Shown one piece after another: positions 63,926 through 64,000 of a DNA stretch of 64,000 bases. Under the pieces are notes generated by a model, which worked only from the letters and a program-made list of their open reading frames with translations, did not search any database and was not told where the DNA came from. Position numbers and translations under genes: made by a program. The stretch spans positions 1 to 64,000 of the forward strand of contig NZ_LMBV01000018.1 in NCBI RefSeq assembly GCF_001439925.1, written 5' to 3'. Position 1 is the first letter of the stretch. Each line of letters opens with the position of its first letter. This DNA comes from Peribacillus muralis. Its GTDB lineage: Bacteria > Bacillota > Bacilli > Bacillales > DSM-1321.

Positions 63926-64000
63926 CTTCCCCACGCTGGTATGAACCAGATCAGGTCCTGAGGGTTAAGAAGCTTTACGCGCTTCTCTCTCAGCCCAACG
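63926..64000 (-). promoter_or_regulatory. TPP riboswitch (THI element), cut by the window end
   Basis: On the minus strand the element contains GGGCTGAGA, the variable P3 arm AGAAGC/GCTTCT, ACCCTCAGGACCTGATCTGG and ATACCAGCGTGGGGAAG, the aptamer core. The first few bases of P1/P2 lie beyond position 64000. It regulates thiC by thiamine diphosphate. Confidence 0.93.

Overview
The window comes from a low-GC, spore-forming Gram-positive, most likely a Peribacillus/Bacillus-type member of the Bacillaceae. The grounds are strong AGGAGG-type ribosome sites, a GerA-family germinant receptor subunit, an LmrA/LmrB pair, a VmlR-type ABC-F protein with its attenuator, a Fur box, perfect cre sites, and thiC behind a TPP riboswitch. 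I see no rRNA, tRNA, CRISPR array or intact insertion sequence. Genus is inferred, not shown.

Layout. 1-730: gene remnants. 734-9659: five same-strand genes (acyl-CoA ligase, aldehyde dehydrogenase, iron alcohol dehydrogenase, alkyl-sulfatase-type metallo-hydrolase, MFS transporter) with a divergent LysR gene; together they read as a pathway from alkyl sulfate to acyl-CoA. 9.7-15.7 kb: a worn region with a frameshifted gene, a small membrane XRE regulator, dispersed and 21-bp tandem repeats, an isochorismatase-like hydrolase, an orphan GerA-type subunit and a peptidoglycan-binding fragment. 15.8-20.7 kb: an OFA-type MFS gene with an apparent ATT start, a truncated sugar-phosphate transporter piece, a Fur-controlled siderophore lipoprotein, and the attenuated ABC-F gene. 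21-30.4 kb: mqo, small enzymes, MarR-DUF3147, old yellow enzyme, alpha/beta hydrolase, lmrA-lmrB.

30.5-36.3 kb: a 30-residue holin-like toxin, a sigma-54 controlled guanidino-compound hydrolase plus sodium symporter with its divergent activator, a catabolite-controlled 42-residue protein and an IDEAL-domain protein. 37.0-42.4 kb: a LytTR/DUF3021 pair, a hotdog thioesterase, and a two-glycosyltransferase operon with a small coiled-coil protein between. 42.8-54.4 kb: a sugar island (lacD, lacC, agaS, ROK kinase; ABC transporter, Gfo/Idh oxidoreductase, LacI regulator; GntR regulator) in which three promoters carry the same 11-mer over the -35 box. It fits import of galactosamine or a related amino sugar, phosphorylation, and the tagatose-6-phosphate route to triose phosphates.

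54.7-64.0 kb: GNAT, a repeat block, YdhK-type lipoprotein, arylamine N-acetyltransferase, quinone oxidoreductase, DUF2243-CtaG, a CMD-family protein, a small zinc-ribbon protein, and thiC with its TPP riboswitch running off the right edge. The best leads are the alkyl-sulfate cluster (with a substituted zinc ligand in the sulfatase and a leader that could mask its ribosome site) and the shared-operator amino-sugar island.
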